Shown here one piece after another: positions 39,601-47,687 of a stretch of 64,000 nucleotides of DNA. Source of the DNA: Antedon mediterranea (Eukaryota > Echinodermata > Crinoidea > Comatulida > Antedonidae); the NCBI RefSeq assembly GCF_964355755.1, contig NC_092680.1, positions 13,803,001-13,867,000 on the forward strand, in the 5' to 3' direction. Both the position numbers and the translations under genes were made by a program. The notes below the pieces were generated by a model that was not told the DNA's origin, did not search any database, and worked only from the letters and a program-made list of their open reading frames with translations. Numbering within the stretch: position 1 is the first letter of the stretch; each line of letters opens with the position of its first letter.

Positions 39601-41183
39601 AATGTTATAGATCCGATTCCATTAACCCCTTCACTAACGAAGCCATGTTGGAATGCTTTGTCAAAACAAGCAAGAAAACACGGTTTCTGAAGGAGCAATT
39701 TCCAGATTTTGAGTACGTCGAAATTTGGGAACACGAATGGAAACGGATCAAACAATCGCTGGCCCCTAACATTAAATCTATCGTCTCCAAAGTTCCTTTC
39801 ATTAGGCAAACTTTGAATCCAAGAGACGCTTTTTTCGGTGGGAGGACTAATGCCAGTTGTTTGTTCTATAAGGTAAAACCGGGTGAAGAAATTAATTACA
39901 TCGATTATACTTCATTGTACCCTTATGTAAATAAATACGGTACCTACCCCGTAGGACATCCTGAAATCGATGATCGCAAAGACATGTCCACAGATATCAA
40001 CGAGTATTTCGGTTTGATAAAGTGTACTATCGAAGCGCCTAAAAATTTATTCCATCCAGTCTTACCTTATAGATCAAACGGTAAATTAATGTTTGCTCTC
40101 TGTAGAACATGCGTCGATTCTCAACAACAAACCGCTTGCAATCATTCTGGTACAGATAGAGAATTTACAGGTTCTTGGGCAACGATCGAGGTCGCTAAAG
40201 CCGTGGAGGTTGGGTACGAGATACGTAAAGTTCACGTAGTATGGCACTTTAAAAATAAAAGCGCGTACTCTGCAGATTCTCCCTCGTCCGGTCTATTTGC
40301 CTCTTACATTAACACATTTTTAAAATTGAAACAAGAAGCTTCGGGTTGGCCTGAATGGTGTAAAACGCCCGAAGATAAACAAAAATATATTTCGGACTAT
40401 CGAACCGTAGAAGGTATCGACTTGAATCATGACGACATTGCGTACAATCCTGGGCTTCGATCTCTGGCCAAATTAATGCTAAATAGTTTTTGGGGTAAAT
40501 TTGGTCAGCGTGAAAATCTCACGAGAATTAAATATACGCAAGATCCTAACGAGGTTTACGATATTTTATCGAACCCACGGGTAGTCGTTCATGATCTAAA
40601 TTTTGTTAATGATGATTTGGCTGAAATAAAATACGAAGACGAGGAACAATTTGTTGAAGTTAACCGAAAGGTTAACGTTGTCATTGCCGCATTTACCACT
40701 GCGCTAGCGCGTTTAAAATTATACGAACTGTTGGAGAAATTACAGGAACGTGTCCTGTATTACGATACCGACAGCGTAATCTTCGTGTCAAAACCCGGGG
40801 TTTGGGACCCTCCCCTGGGCGACTACTTGGGTCAGTTAACGACCGAGGTCGACCCTAAAGACGGTAAGTACATCGAGTCCTTTGTTTCTGGGGGGCCTAA
40901 GAACTACGCCTATAAATTGGATACAGGGAAGACCGTTTGTAAAGTTAAAGGTTTTACCCTTAATTTTACAAACGCTCAGAAAATTAACTTTGACACCGTC
41001 TCCAATATGGTAAGAGGTATTGGTCCTAATACAATTAAGACAGTTGAGAAGAATCGTATAACGCGCAAGCCAAAAACACGTAAGATAGTCAACGAAACAT
41101 CGACTAAAGACTATCGAATCGTGTACGATAAAAGAATTATTATCGAAAATTATCGTACAGTTCCTTACGGTTATGTTTGGTAA
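36658..41183 (+). CDS. pPolB: Protein-primed family B DNA polymerase (Polinton pPolB)
   Basis: Three exons, 36658-36942, 37098-37184 and 37272-41183, with GT-AG introns of 155 and 87 nt, give 1427 aa. The second exon is 29 whole codons and all junctions are phase 0, which supports the model over a start inside the long frame. The order is: acidic N-terminus; an OTU-like Cys/His region (NDGNETICCARAI at 308-320, HHDNHYDF at 408-415); a Cys/His-rich zinc-binding stretch (about 429-540); 3'-5' exonuclease motifs FDFEC (D567, E569), HNLQGYD (about 640) and YCISDVD (about 767-773); an HGCQEC segment (897-902); polymerase motifs DYTSLYP (D1002), KLMLNSFWGKFG (1191-1202) and YYDTDS (1287-1292). It replicates the linear element from its ends using a protein primer. 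An AATAAA signal lies at 41192-41197. Confidence 0.95.
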
Positions 41184-41975
41184 ATCACTGCAATAAATTT
41201 CATCTCTTTTTCTTTTAAAATATAACTTACTTTTTTTTTTATATATATAAATAATTAATTGTTACTTTTTATGTAATTTCATGCACTCAATTTCCTTTAT
41301 AAATTCGTTTCCTTTTTTGTAGCTTAAGCAAAATATATTTGTAGTTTTAATGTAAATATTTTTATACATGTTTTTAATCAAATTTTCTTTTAATTTTGTT
41401 TATAAAGTCGGTACCGTTTCTCTGTTAGTAGATTAAGTAAATATATTTTGTATTTTTAATTTAAATATTTTTTTACATTTGAATTCTTATGTCGTTACCG
41501 TTTCCTTTTTTGTAGTTTAAGCAAATTATATTTCAAGTTTTAATGTAAATATTTTTTATACATTTTCAATTTTGTTTATAAAGTTTATAAAGTCGATACC
41601 GTTTCTATTTTTTTAAAGCAAATATATTTTGTAATTTTAATTTAAATATTTTTTCCTTTTGAATTCTTATATCGTTACCGTTTCAAATTTATTTTTGTAA
41701 ATAATTATTTTCTTTATCATAATTTTGTTTTACGAGAAATAAATGTATACACCGTACTTGTTTATAATATTATATACTTGTCTGTTTCTTAACGTAGACG
41801 ACGACGATGACGACGACAACAACAACAACAAAAGACATGCGTAGTGTTGACTGTATTTTTATTTTATCCTATCCAATATAAATATTGTAATCTCTCCTCT
41901 TCCTTGTTTAAATATTTTATTTATCCAATGTCACCAAACAGTTTGTTCCAGCAAGGCTATACAAATACCTACTAG
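41184..41975. repeat. AT-rich spacer with tandem TACCGTTTC units
   Basis: After the polymerase poly(A) signal come four degenerate units of roughly 80-105 bp. Each has TATAAAGTCG or TTATGTCG, then TACCGTTTC (about 41410, 41495, 41600 and 41678) and TTTTAATNTAAATATTTTT. A GACGACGACGATGACGACGA microsatellite follows near 41797. No gene. Confidence 0.65.
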
Positions 41976-42487
41976 TCAGTCGATCAAGTACCATGCTCTG
42001 TTAATTCCTAGCTTCTTACTACACAGAACAAGTTCCTATAAAAAATAATAATAATAATAATAAATAAAAGATAATATAAAAAACACTTAATTACTAAAAT
42101 GAGAATAACAAGAAAAAGAAATTTACTTACCAAATCACTGTCGTTACAAAGTTCCAATAAAGAAAACTTTTCCTTCACAAATTCGCAGGATACGCGTTTA
42201 ACGATTTCTAATTCTAAATCAGTATCACACTGCATCGCAACACGTGCGCACACTGAAATTCCTGTCACGAGTCTACCGACGTGTATATTTTGGTCTATCA
42301 TCATTTCTTTCAACACACTATCCAACGTCTCCGTAATAATGTCTTTACACAAGGCAATCAAACCATACTTTTTCTCCACCTCGTTACAAAGGCGAATAGT
42401 ACTATAAAGGATTGGGGAGTCCCACACAACTACCCCCGTTAATTTATATTCAATGTACGATAGAGTCAGTTTTTCCAAATCTGCCAT
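41976..42487 (-). CDS. Bcl-2-like candidate protein
   Basis: The unspliced frame at 42008-42487 gives 159 aa with a strongly hydrophobic tail. A GTAAGTAAAT donor (exon end 42131) and a TTTTTTATAG acceptor (exon start 42035) define a 95-nt intron; splicing gives 42131-42487 plus 41976-42035, 138 aa. The core is helical. Residues HVGRLVTGISVCARVAMQ (about 69-86) resemble a BH1 region around its GR pair, but the usual preceding Trp is Val. A following amphipathic stretch (EIVKRVSCEFVKEKF, about 94-108) fits the next Bcl-2 helix. If correct it would restrain host cell death. It faces away from the ATPase gene across a shared 164-bp promoter region. No BH3 motif is obvious, so the family call is tentative; the gene itself is well supported. 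Confidence 0.5.
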
Positions 42488-42651
42488 TTCTCTCTCTACT
42501 AGTATACAGACGCTAATGACGTTGGAATTGATTTTTTAGGTTTTGATATACAATCATTTGTTAACGTAATTATCATTATTAAGCTCCTATTGGTTTATAA
42601 TATCGGCCCTCTCTCTCTCTTTCATTAGTTGACAGTTTTTAAAATAGAGTG
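42488..42651. promoter_or_regulatory. Divergent promoter region (Bcl-2-like and ATPase genes)
   Basis: The 164-bp gap between two divergent start codons must contain both promoters, unless the ATPase is read from upstream. It has CTCTCTCTCTCT near 42609 and AT-rich sequence with TATAATATCGG at about 42596. Confidence 0.5.
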
Positions 42652-43356
42652 ATGTGGATAAGGAACCCCCCTCGTTATAAAATACCGATATACAAAAGCT
42701 ATGACTCATTGAAACTGAAGATGACGTGTGTACTGGTAACCCCCTTCACCGCCGTAATTAGCGGACCGACCTCATCGGGAAAATCATATTTCGTGAAGCA
42801 GTTATTGGAAAGTAATTATTTCGACAAGCCGTTCGATGACATCACGTGGTGTTATGGGGAATATCAGCCCCTTTTCACCAAACTGAGCGGGTCTATTAAC
42901 AACATTCAATTTATAGAGGGGATACCTATGGATTCGATAGAAACGATGGAACCGTCAAAAAACCATTTAGTAATCATCGATGATTTAATGACCGAGTGTA
43001 GCCGCGATAAAAGAGTAGTAAACATGTTTACAAAGGGATCGCATCATAGAAACATTTCGGTTATATTCATTATGCAAAACTTTTTTTACGGTTCTAAAGA
43101 AATCCGCACCATTACTTTAAACGCTCACTACATAATACTATTTAAAAACCCTCGGGATAAATCACAAATAGCTAATCTATCTAAACAAATGTACCCCGGT
43201 AAAGGACGTTTTTTACAGGAGGCTTTTGAAGACGCTACCCGCGTACCGTACGGTTTTCTTTTAATCGATCTAAAAGCAAATACCCCTGAGGAAATGAGGG
43301 TTAGAAGTAACTTATTTTCAAAAACCAATCACTTTGTTTACGTGCCTAGAATATAA
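42652..43356 (+). CDS. ATP: Genome-packaging ATPase (FtsK-HerA / A32 type)
   Basis: 234 aa from the ATG at 42652 (the frame could also open at GTG 42649). Walker A is GPTSSGKS (38-45), Walker B is HLVIIDDL (D110, D111), and a polar Gln follows in IFIMQNFF (Q142), the pattern of A32-like packaging ATPases. In viruses of this lineage the enzyme pumps the DNA into the preformed capsid through ATP hydrolysis. The size is usual for Polinton ATPases. It leads a plus-strand run of three genes. Confidence 0.93.
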   Translation: MWIRNPPRYKIPIYKSYDSLKLKMTCVLVTPFTAVISGPTSSGKSYFVKQLLESNYFDKPFDDITWCYGEYQPLFTKLSGSINNIQFIEGIPMDSIETMEPSKNHLVIIDDLMTECSRDKRVVNMFTKGSHHRNISVIFIMQNFFYGSKEIRTITLNAHYIILFKNPRDKSQIANLSKQMYPGKGRFLQEAFEDATRVPYGFLLIDLKANTPEEMRVRSNLFSKTNHFVYVPRI

Positions 43357-43405
43357 AACGCAGCCTGTACCGTTCTATTTATTCATTTACCTATTTACCA
43401 ACATC

Positions 43406-43732
43406 ATGTCGAAACGTATCAAAAAGAATGCTGAAACTATTCGTTTCCTAGCCCACTGTTCACCGCGTCAAAGAAAAATTATCTTGGAAAACGCGGACGA
43501 TCAACTGGTGACGGCTTTGTGCGAATGCGCAATGAATGTTTTAAAAGGTCGAGTGCAAGTATCCAACGCTCACAAGAAGAAGTTGGTTCGGTACAAGAAA
43601 CACATGCGTGATATTACCAATAAAAGCATTTCGCCTCTCAAGAGAAAACGTTTACTTATTCAAAAGGGCGGCTTCCTCGGTCTTATATTACAACCGATTC
43701 TACAAACATTGGGTAGTTTACTATTGAAATAA
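43406..43732 (+). CDS. Small basic pX-like core/virion protein
   Basis: 108 aa. The start is set at 43406 because residues from there (MSKRIKKNAE) resemble this conserved Polinton family, whereas the longer frame upstream is hydrophobic and AT-rich. It has a CSPRQRKIILENADDQLV helix, a Cys pair (ALCECA), many Lys/Arg residues and a KGGFLGLILQPIL amphipathic end, a build like adenovirus core or membrane-active peptides. Relatives are common beside Polinton capsid genes; the exact role is unproven. Its stop codon overlaps the next start by one base (TAATG). Confidence 0.75.
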   Translation: MSKRIKKNAETIRFLAHCSPRQRKIILENADDQLVTALCECAMNVLKGRVQVSNAHKKKLVRYKKHMRDITNKSISPLKRKRLLIQKGGFLGLILQPILQTLGSLLLK

Positions 43733-44502
43733 TGCAGCATACCAAGAAAATGGTATTGATACCTCAGGAACTGGCAAATACGACTTTGTACAGTAAACGT
43801 TACGAGAAAAATCACGAGACAATCACTTCTGGTTTAGATAATTCTATGAAGGGTATACTCGAAAGGGATGACTTGCACGATTACGATAAAATTACCATGT
43901 ACAATCAAGTACTTCAACGATATTTAAATAAAGAGAAACCCGTAAATAACCCTTCACCTATGAGCTTGAACGTACAACAAACGGGGAACGTTGAAATAAA
44001 CGAAAATGGCGCAGAATCTAAAGAAGATTATACGGACTCTATATCTAAAGAAATACTACAAAGTATGCCCTCATCGTTGAAATCCAAAACAAAAACATTT
44101 CTGGACCGACTAGACCGTTACCGGAAGATGGGAGTAATTGATTGGTCAAGATACGGTGAACTACTAATCGAAGGACAAATGGTAAAGGGGAGTAATTTAC
44201 TAGATTTGACTAAAGATATAATACAAGAAAAGAAAGGATTTGAGCCTATAGGCTGGAGGGATTTTATAACGGTATTGGCGAAATTGAACACCCCAGAAAG
44301 TTTGATTGGAAATCCGACGAGACGTCGTACCTTACAAAGAATTAAATCGAGCGGTACACCTCCTCACGCACTACCTAAACGAAAGAATGAGGAGGATTAT
44401 GACCTCGATGACGATGATGATGAGGATGAAAAACTTACCTTTCGAGCGCCTGCCAAGAGGCGTTCAACTAGACAACCTAAACCTAAATGGTTAAATTTTT
44501 AA
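43732..44502 (+). CDS. Conserved Polinton late-type protein of unknown function
   Basis: 256 aa. The ATG at 43732 shares its A with the stop of the preceding gene; MVLIPQEL at 43750 is an alternative start with a more typical family N-terminus. The protein has VLIPQELANTTLYSK, a helical middle (KTKTFLDRLDRYRK) and an IDWSRYGELLIEGQ segment. It ends with an acidic run (DLDDDDDEDEK) and a basic tail (RRSTRQPKPK). The position between the pX-like gene and the capsid block suggests a virion or assembly role, but I know no assigned function. Confidence 0.7.
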   Translation: MQHTKKMVLIPQELANTTLYSKRYEKNHETITSGLDNSMKGILERDDLHDYDKITMYNQVLQRYLNKEKPVNNPSPMSLNVQQTGNVEINENGAESKEDYTDSISKEILQSMPSSLKSKTKTFLDRLDRYRKMGVIDWSRYGELLIEGQMVKGSNLLDLTKDIIQEKKGFEPIGWRDFITVLAKLNTPESLIGNPTRRRTLQRIKSSGTPPHALPKRKNEEDYDLDDDDDEDEKLTFRAPAKRRSTRQPKPKWLNF

Positions 44503-44641
44503 AAAACATTAATCTTTATGTACTATAATGAGGAAAGGAGTTGAATAAAAAAAGAAATAAACTCTAATTTGTTGTTGTAGTCGTTCGATAAATAAAACGT
44601 CCAAAACATATCCATTTAAAAAAAAAAACAATTTTTATTTA
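44503..44641. terminator. Convergent 3' ends with poly(A) signals
   Basis: The plus-strand block ends with AATAAA at 44544-44549 and further AATAAA-type words near 44590. On the minus strand an AATAAA overlaps the end of the protease frame near 44636. The two transcription blocks meet here. Confidence 0.65.
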
Positions 44642-45166
44642 CTACGCATTCAATAACATTTTGACAAATTGTACTTTAATATATTCACTATCGTATACGG
44701 GTAAGTTAACATCGTATCGACGTTTTACAAAATCATTGACGAACCAATCATTGGATGGTTTATCTTTACCAAACATATTTACTATCGTGGACGTATCCAC
44801 TCTTCTACATTTATGAAGAATATAAAAAATACAATACTGTCCGCATACCGTAGACAAGGGCGCTTGTAACGCTTTATCGTTAAATGTCCAACTTTCTACA
44901 GAGTTATCGAGAAAATTAACAAAATGATTACTATAGTAATTTGGGGGGTTCCCAAAAGAATCGAAAAATTCACCTTTGTTTAAGTTGTTAAAAAAGAAAG
45001 CTACCCAATGCGAACCGTTTTGATTGCTAGGCTCAACGTTTGCTATGTAAGCTCTAGGATATCCCGTATGCCCTAAAGGTAACAAGTCAGACGGGTACAC
45101 CCCTCGAAAGTATCCACTAGCCAACGGATCTGATTTAATTAACCTCAATAGTTGTATCGTGTTCAT
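44642..45166 (-). CDS. PRO: Adenain-like cysteine maturation protease
   Basis: 174 aa. The catalytic layout of the adenovirus-type protease family is visible: His53 in GSHWVAFFF, acidic Asp69 in FFDSFG, Gln101 for the oxyanion hole, and Cys108 in STVCGQYC. The spacing Q-x6-C and the CGxxC context match the C5/ULP-like fold. In adenoviruses and related elements such enzymes cleave capsid precursors during maturation. The start codon is 2 nt downstream of the capsid protein stop, in the same minus-strand run. Confidence 0.92.
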   Translation of the reverse strand: MNTIQLLRLIKSDPLASGYFRGVYPSDLLPLGHTGYPRAYIANVEPSNQNGSHWVAFFFNNLNKGEFFDSFGNPPNYYSNHFVNFLDNSVESWTFNDKALQAPLSTVCGQYCIFYILHKCRRVDTSTIVNMFGKDKPSNDWFVNDFVKRRYDVNLPVYDSEYIKVQFVKMLLNA

Positions 45167-45168
45167 AA

Positions 45169-46491
45169 TTAAAAATCTATAATTACGTTACGAGACTTGT
45201 CAATTTCTATGATTGAATCAAATTCTGAATAAACTAAAATGTTGATGGTCTCGGTCAAAGCCGTAGAAAACTGAATTTCTAAACGTATATTTCCTTGCCG
45301 AATTAGATTAAAATGTCCGGCATTTGCCAAATCGGGAGTCAGGTCAAAAGCAAACAACGAATAGCCTTTAGGATAATCGTCTCTAGAAATCTGATTTCCG
45401 GTATCCTGGAACAACGTGTTAGAACCCGAAAATAGACTCTGATACGCCAGCATGTAGTTGCCTCCGTCTTCGAACGTTGGTTTTAACGGTTTCCACGGTA
45501 CTTGCTCACCGTCAATATATAGAGCCAGGAAATTGGTGTTGAAATGTTGAAAATTGTAGGGGTTCTTCTCGTAGCTACCGTTGAATGCTTCGGTGGTCAC
45601 CAGTCCTACAACCAGACGTTTCGGTAGATTACCGTTGTACAGCGATTCCCTCGTAAACGATAGATTCCCGCGCGGTATAGTTAATGTCTTGACCTCAACG
45701 CGACGCAGCGGGTATTTGGCCGGACCGCGTTCCAGAGCTTTTGCGTGGGCTAGCGCGATAGACGGGTTCAGTCGGACCTTGCGAACAAACAAGGACGCGT
45801 CTTCCAGGCGGATCTTAAAACCGGCCGCGGCATCTGAAGACATGAGACTAAATGCGTTTTTACTTCGATGCAGTTTAATTTTGACATCTACACCGTTGAG
45901 CATCATCCGATCTTGGAAAAATATATCGCAATGAATAGGTCCAATCAAGTCGACAAAACGACTACCGCCAATGTATTGAGCCCGTTTTTTAAGACCTTTA
46001 TTCACCGCATTTTCGGCTAGCGTAGGGTCAGCTACATCCATTTTACCGGCCGTGTCTTTATGAAACAACCCACCCGTGAGGTGTGTATTCTTGGCATCGG
46101 ATCCATAAGTCAGTAATGTTTCAATTAATGCCCTATACGAATAAGTATTTGTCGAAGGGGTAATCAATCTCTCGTTCAAAGAAACGTCAACTTCGCTAAA
46201 CAATGATTGCAAAAGTAAATTGGCAGGGCCTACCGGATCGGCGGGCTGGAGATCGGTTCCGTCTTGTTTAGTAATTTTTAGTTTAACATTAAGCATCGTC
46301 TGCGACAAATCCATGTATTCCTCGCTGGACCCTTGTATGTTGAATTGCAAGGGGCCCACGTCGGTGATGCTGTTGAAAGGGTGATATTGCACCCATTGTC
46401 CTTTGGTTATACTAGTTTGTGTCGGCGGTACAGAAAACAAGTCCAATTCCGATTTTAAACACTCGCACGAGTGATTGTGTACAAAAGCCAT
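45169..46491 (-). CDS. MCP: Major capsid protein (double jelly-roll)
   Basis: 440 aa, the normal size for Polinton major capsid proteins, with the family-typical opening (a Cys-rich start, SELDLFSVPPTQTSI, WVQYHPFNSI) and mostly beta-type composition. I place it by overall resemblance to Polinton capsid proteins and by context, between the protease and the pVI-like gene; the fold itself cannot be seen in sequence. It should form the trimeric capsomers of an icosahedral shell. GC content is higher here than in the surrounding DNA. Three nt separate its ATG from the stop of the next gene upstream. Confidence 0.88.
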   Translation of the reverse strand: MAFVHNHSCECLKSELDLFSVPPTQTSITKGQWVQYHPFNSITDVGPLQFNIQGSSEEYMDLSQTMLNVKLKITKQDGTDLQPADPVGPANLLLQSLFSEVDVSLNERLITPSTNTYSYRALIETLLTYGSDAKNTHLTGGLFHKDTAGKMDVADPTLAENAVNKGLKKRAQYIGGSRFVDLIGPIHCDIFFQDRMMLNGVDVKIKLHRSKNAFSLMSSDAAAGFKIRLEDASLFVRKVRLNPSIALAHAKALERGPAKYPLRRVEVKTLTIPRGNLSFTRESLYNGNLPKRLVVGLVTTEAFNGSYEKNPYNFQHFNTNFLALYIDGEQVPWKPLKPTFEDGGNYMLAYQSLFSGSNTLFQDTGNQISRDDYPKGYSLFAFDLTPDLANAGHFNLIRQGNIRLEIQFSTALTETINILVYSEFDSIIEIDKSRNVIIDF

Positions 46492-46494
46492 TTT

Positions 46495-46881
46495 TTAGAT
46501 ATCGAATATATCGGAGGATCTTCTTACTCTCTTTGCGTTCGATCGACTGATGCCTTTACGCTTACGTTTTCTCTTTTTATTCACCCTACCGTTACCATTT
46601 TGGGAAACGATACGTTGACCCGCCTGAGTAAATCTGCGTTTTGCAGCTTGTTTAACGTTTTTACCGCTCAGAACATCTCCCACTAATTCGCCACCCGTGC
46701 GCAATGCTTGTTTTCCGAGAGCCTTTGCACCTTTCTTTAGCAGCGGTACAGCCTGTTTAAAGAGACCGGACAAGATACCTCCCAACCCGAACCCTCTTTG
46801 ATTGTACGACCCTTGGAACACCGGTATATCGATACCTCCAGCCTGTCTGACGTAGTAATCTTCGTAATCATCTGCCCCCAT
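46495..46881 (-). CDS. Small Gly/Lys-rich virion protein, pVI-like
   Basis: 128 aa. An acidic, Tyr-rich start is followed by a QRGFGLGGILSGLFKQAVPL amphipathic segment, a GKQALRTGGELVGDVLSG helix-glycine pattern and a very basic end (NKKRKRKRKG). This layout, hydrophobic-amphipathic then nuclear-localising basic, recurs in Polinton genomes next to the capsid gene and recalls adenovirus protein VI-type factors, which disrupt membranes and link capsid to DNA. The functional parallel is inference. Confidence 0.7.
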   Translation of the reverse strand: MGADDYEDYYVRQAGGIDIPVFQGSYNQRGFGLGGILSGLFKQAVPLLKKGAKALGKQALRTGGELVGDVLSGKNVKQAAKRRFTQAGQRIVSQNGNGRVNKKRKRKRKGISRSNAKRVRRSSDIFDI

Positions 46882-46905
46882 CTTTATTTATTTGTTGTTG
46901 TTTTT

Positions 46906-47682
46906 TTAAACGAGGTACGACGATCTGGCCTGTCTGAAATGTAGTTTAGCGAGAACCCTTCCTCGTTGAAATGATACCTTTTCTCCCGTGTCGTTTCTTA
47001 TATCTATAAGGATGGTATCGATATCTTTTTTCACCACCCTTTTGTATTGAGGACTAGCAAACGTATGTCCGACATTTTTCTTCATGTTTGATTCTCTGGT
47101 TTGTAGCGCTTTCAAAATAGGGACGCTCGCGTCTCCAACTCGTTGAGATTCGATTATATCGGTGTACAAAAACAACGTCGGCACTCTGTGATGAATGTAC
47201 GCGGGTCTAGAACCGTGTGTAATAGATCCTCGGGGAATCGATGATTCGTCCATACCGAGTAATATGGGTAATCCATTTAATAGCGTAACTGATGCTTCTT
47301 TGGCGGTTTCCACGTTAATCACTTCTTTAATTGAGCTGAACCGAAATCTCACTTTGGACTGTAACGACTTTGAAACCAAAACCTCGTTAAGAGCATCAAT
47401 CACTTTACCTCCGGTTGAATAAAACCCTGGGGCTATAGCTATTTCGATCGACGAGTCTTCTTCTTCTAATTCGTTATCTCTTATATTCACCAGCAATTTA
47501 TTGTTGGTATCGTCGACGTTATACCAAGTGTGGGGATAATAAATTTCACTTAAACCAACCTCCCATTCACCGTACAAATGAATAGGCTCCGCCAGCTTGG
47601 TCGTGTATCTCGTAAGAGTATTTTCGGGAAAACAGTTCATGGAACTGTTGCTAGGTAAGAGGACGTAAAACTGAGCCGTCAT
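46906..47682 (-). CDS. mCP: Minor capsid (penton-like) protein
   Basis: 258 aa from the ATG at 47682. The open frame extends upstream to 47742, but that part overlaps the integrase end, and MTAQFYVLLPSNSS matches how the family begins. Recognisable pieces are NTLTRYTTKLAEPIHL, WEVGLSEIYYPHTWYN and a beta-rich remainder ending RVLAKLHFR. Polinton minor capsid proteins of this size are single jelly-rolls that form the five-fold vertices. The stop-to-start gap to the integrase is 5 nt. Confidence 0.82.
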   Translation of the reverse strand: MTAQFYVLLPSNSSMNCFPENTLTRYTTKLAEPIHLYGEWEVGLSEIYYPHTWYNVDDTNNKLLVNIRDNELEEEDSSIEIAIAPGFYSTGGKVIDALNEVLVSKSLQSKVRFRFSSIKEVINVETAKEASVTLLNGLPILLGMDESSIPRGSITHGSRPAYIHHRVPTLFLYTDIIESQRVGDASVPILKALQTRESNMKKNVGHTFASPQYKRVVKKDIDTILIDIRNDTGEKVSFQRGRVLAKLHFRQARSSYLV

Positions 47683-47687
47683 GATGT

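Noticed and set aside
43334-43405. Upstream extension of the pX-like frame
   Set aside because: It is hydrophobic, overlaps the end of the ATPase gene, and MSKRIKK at 43406 is a better start.
45581-45934. 117-codon plus-strand frame in the capsid gene
   Set aside because: It is antisense to the well-supported major capsid protein and has no features of its own.
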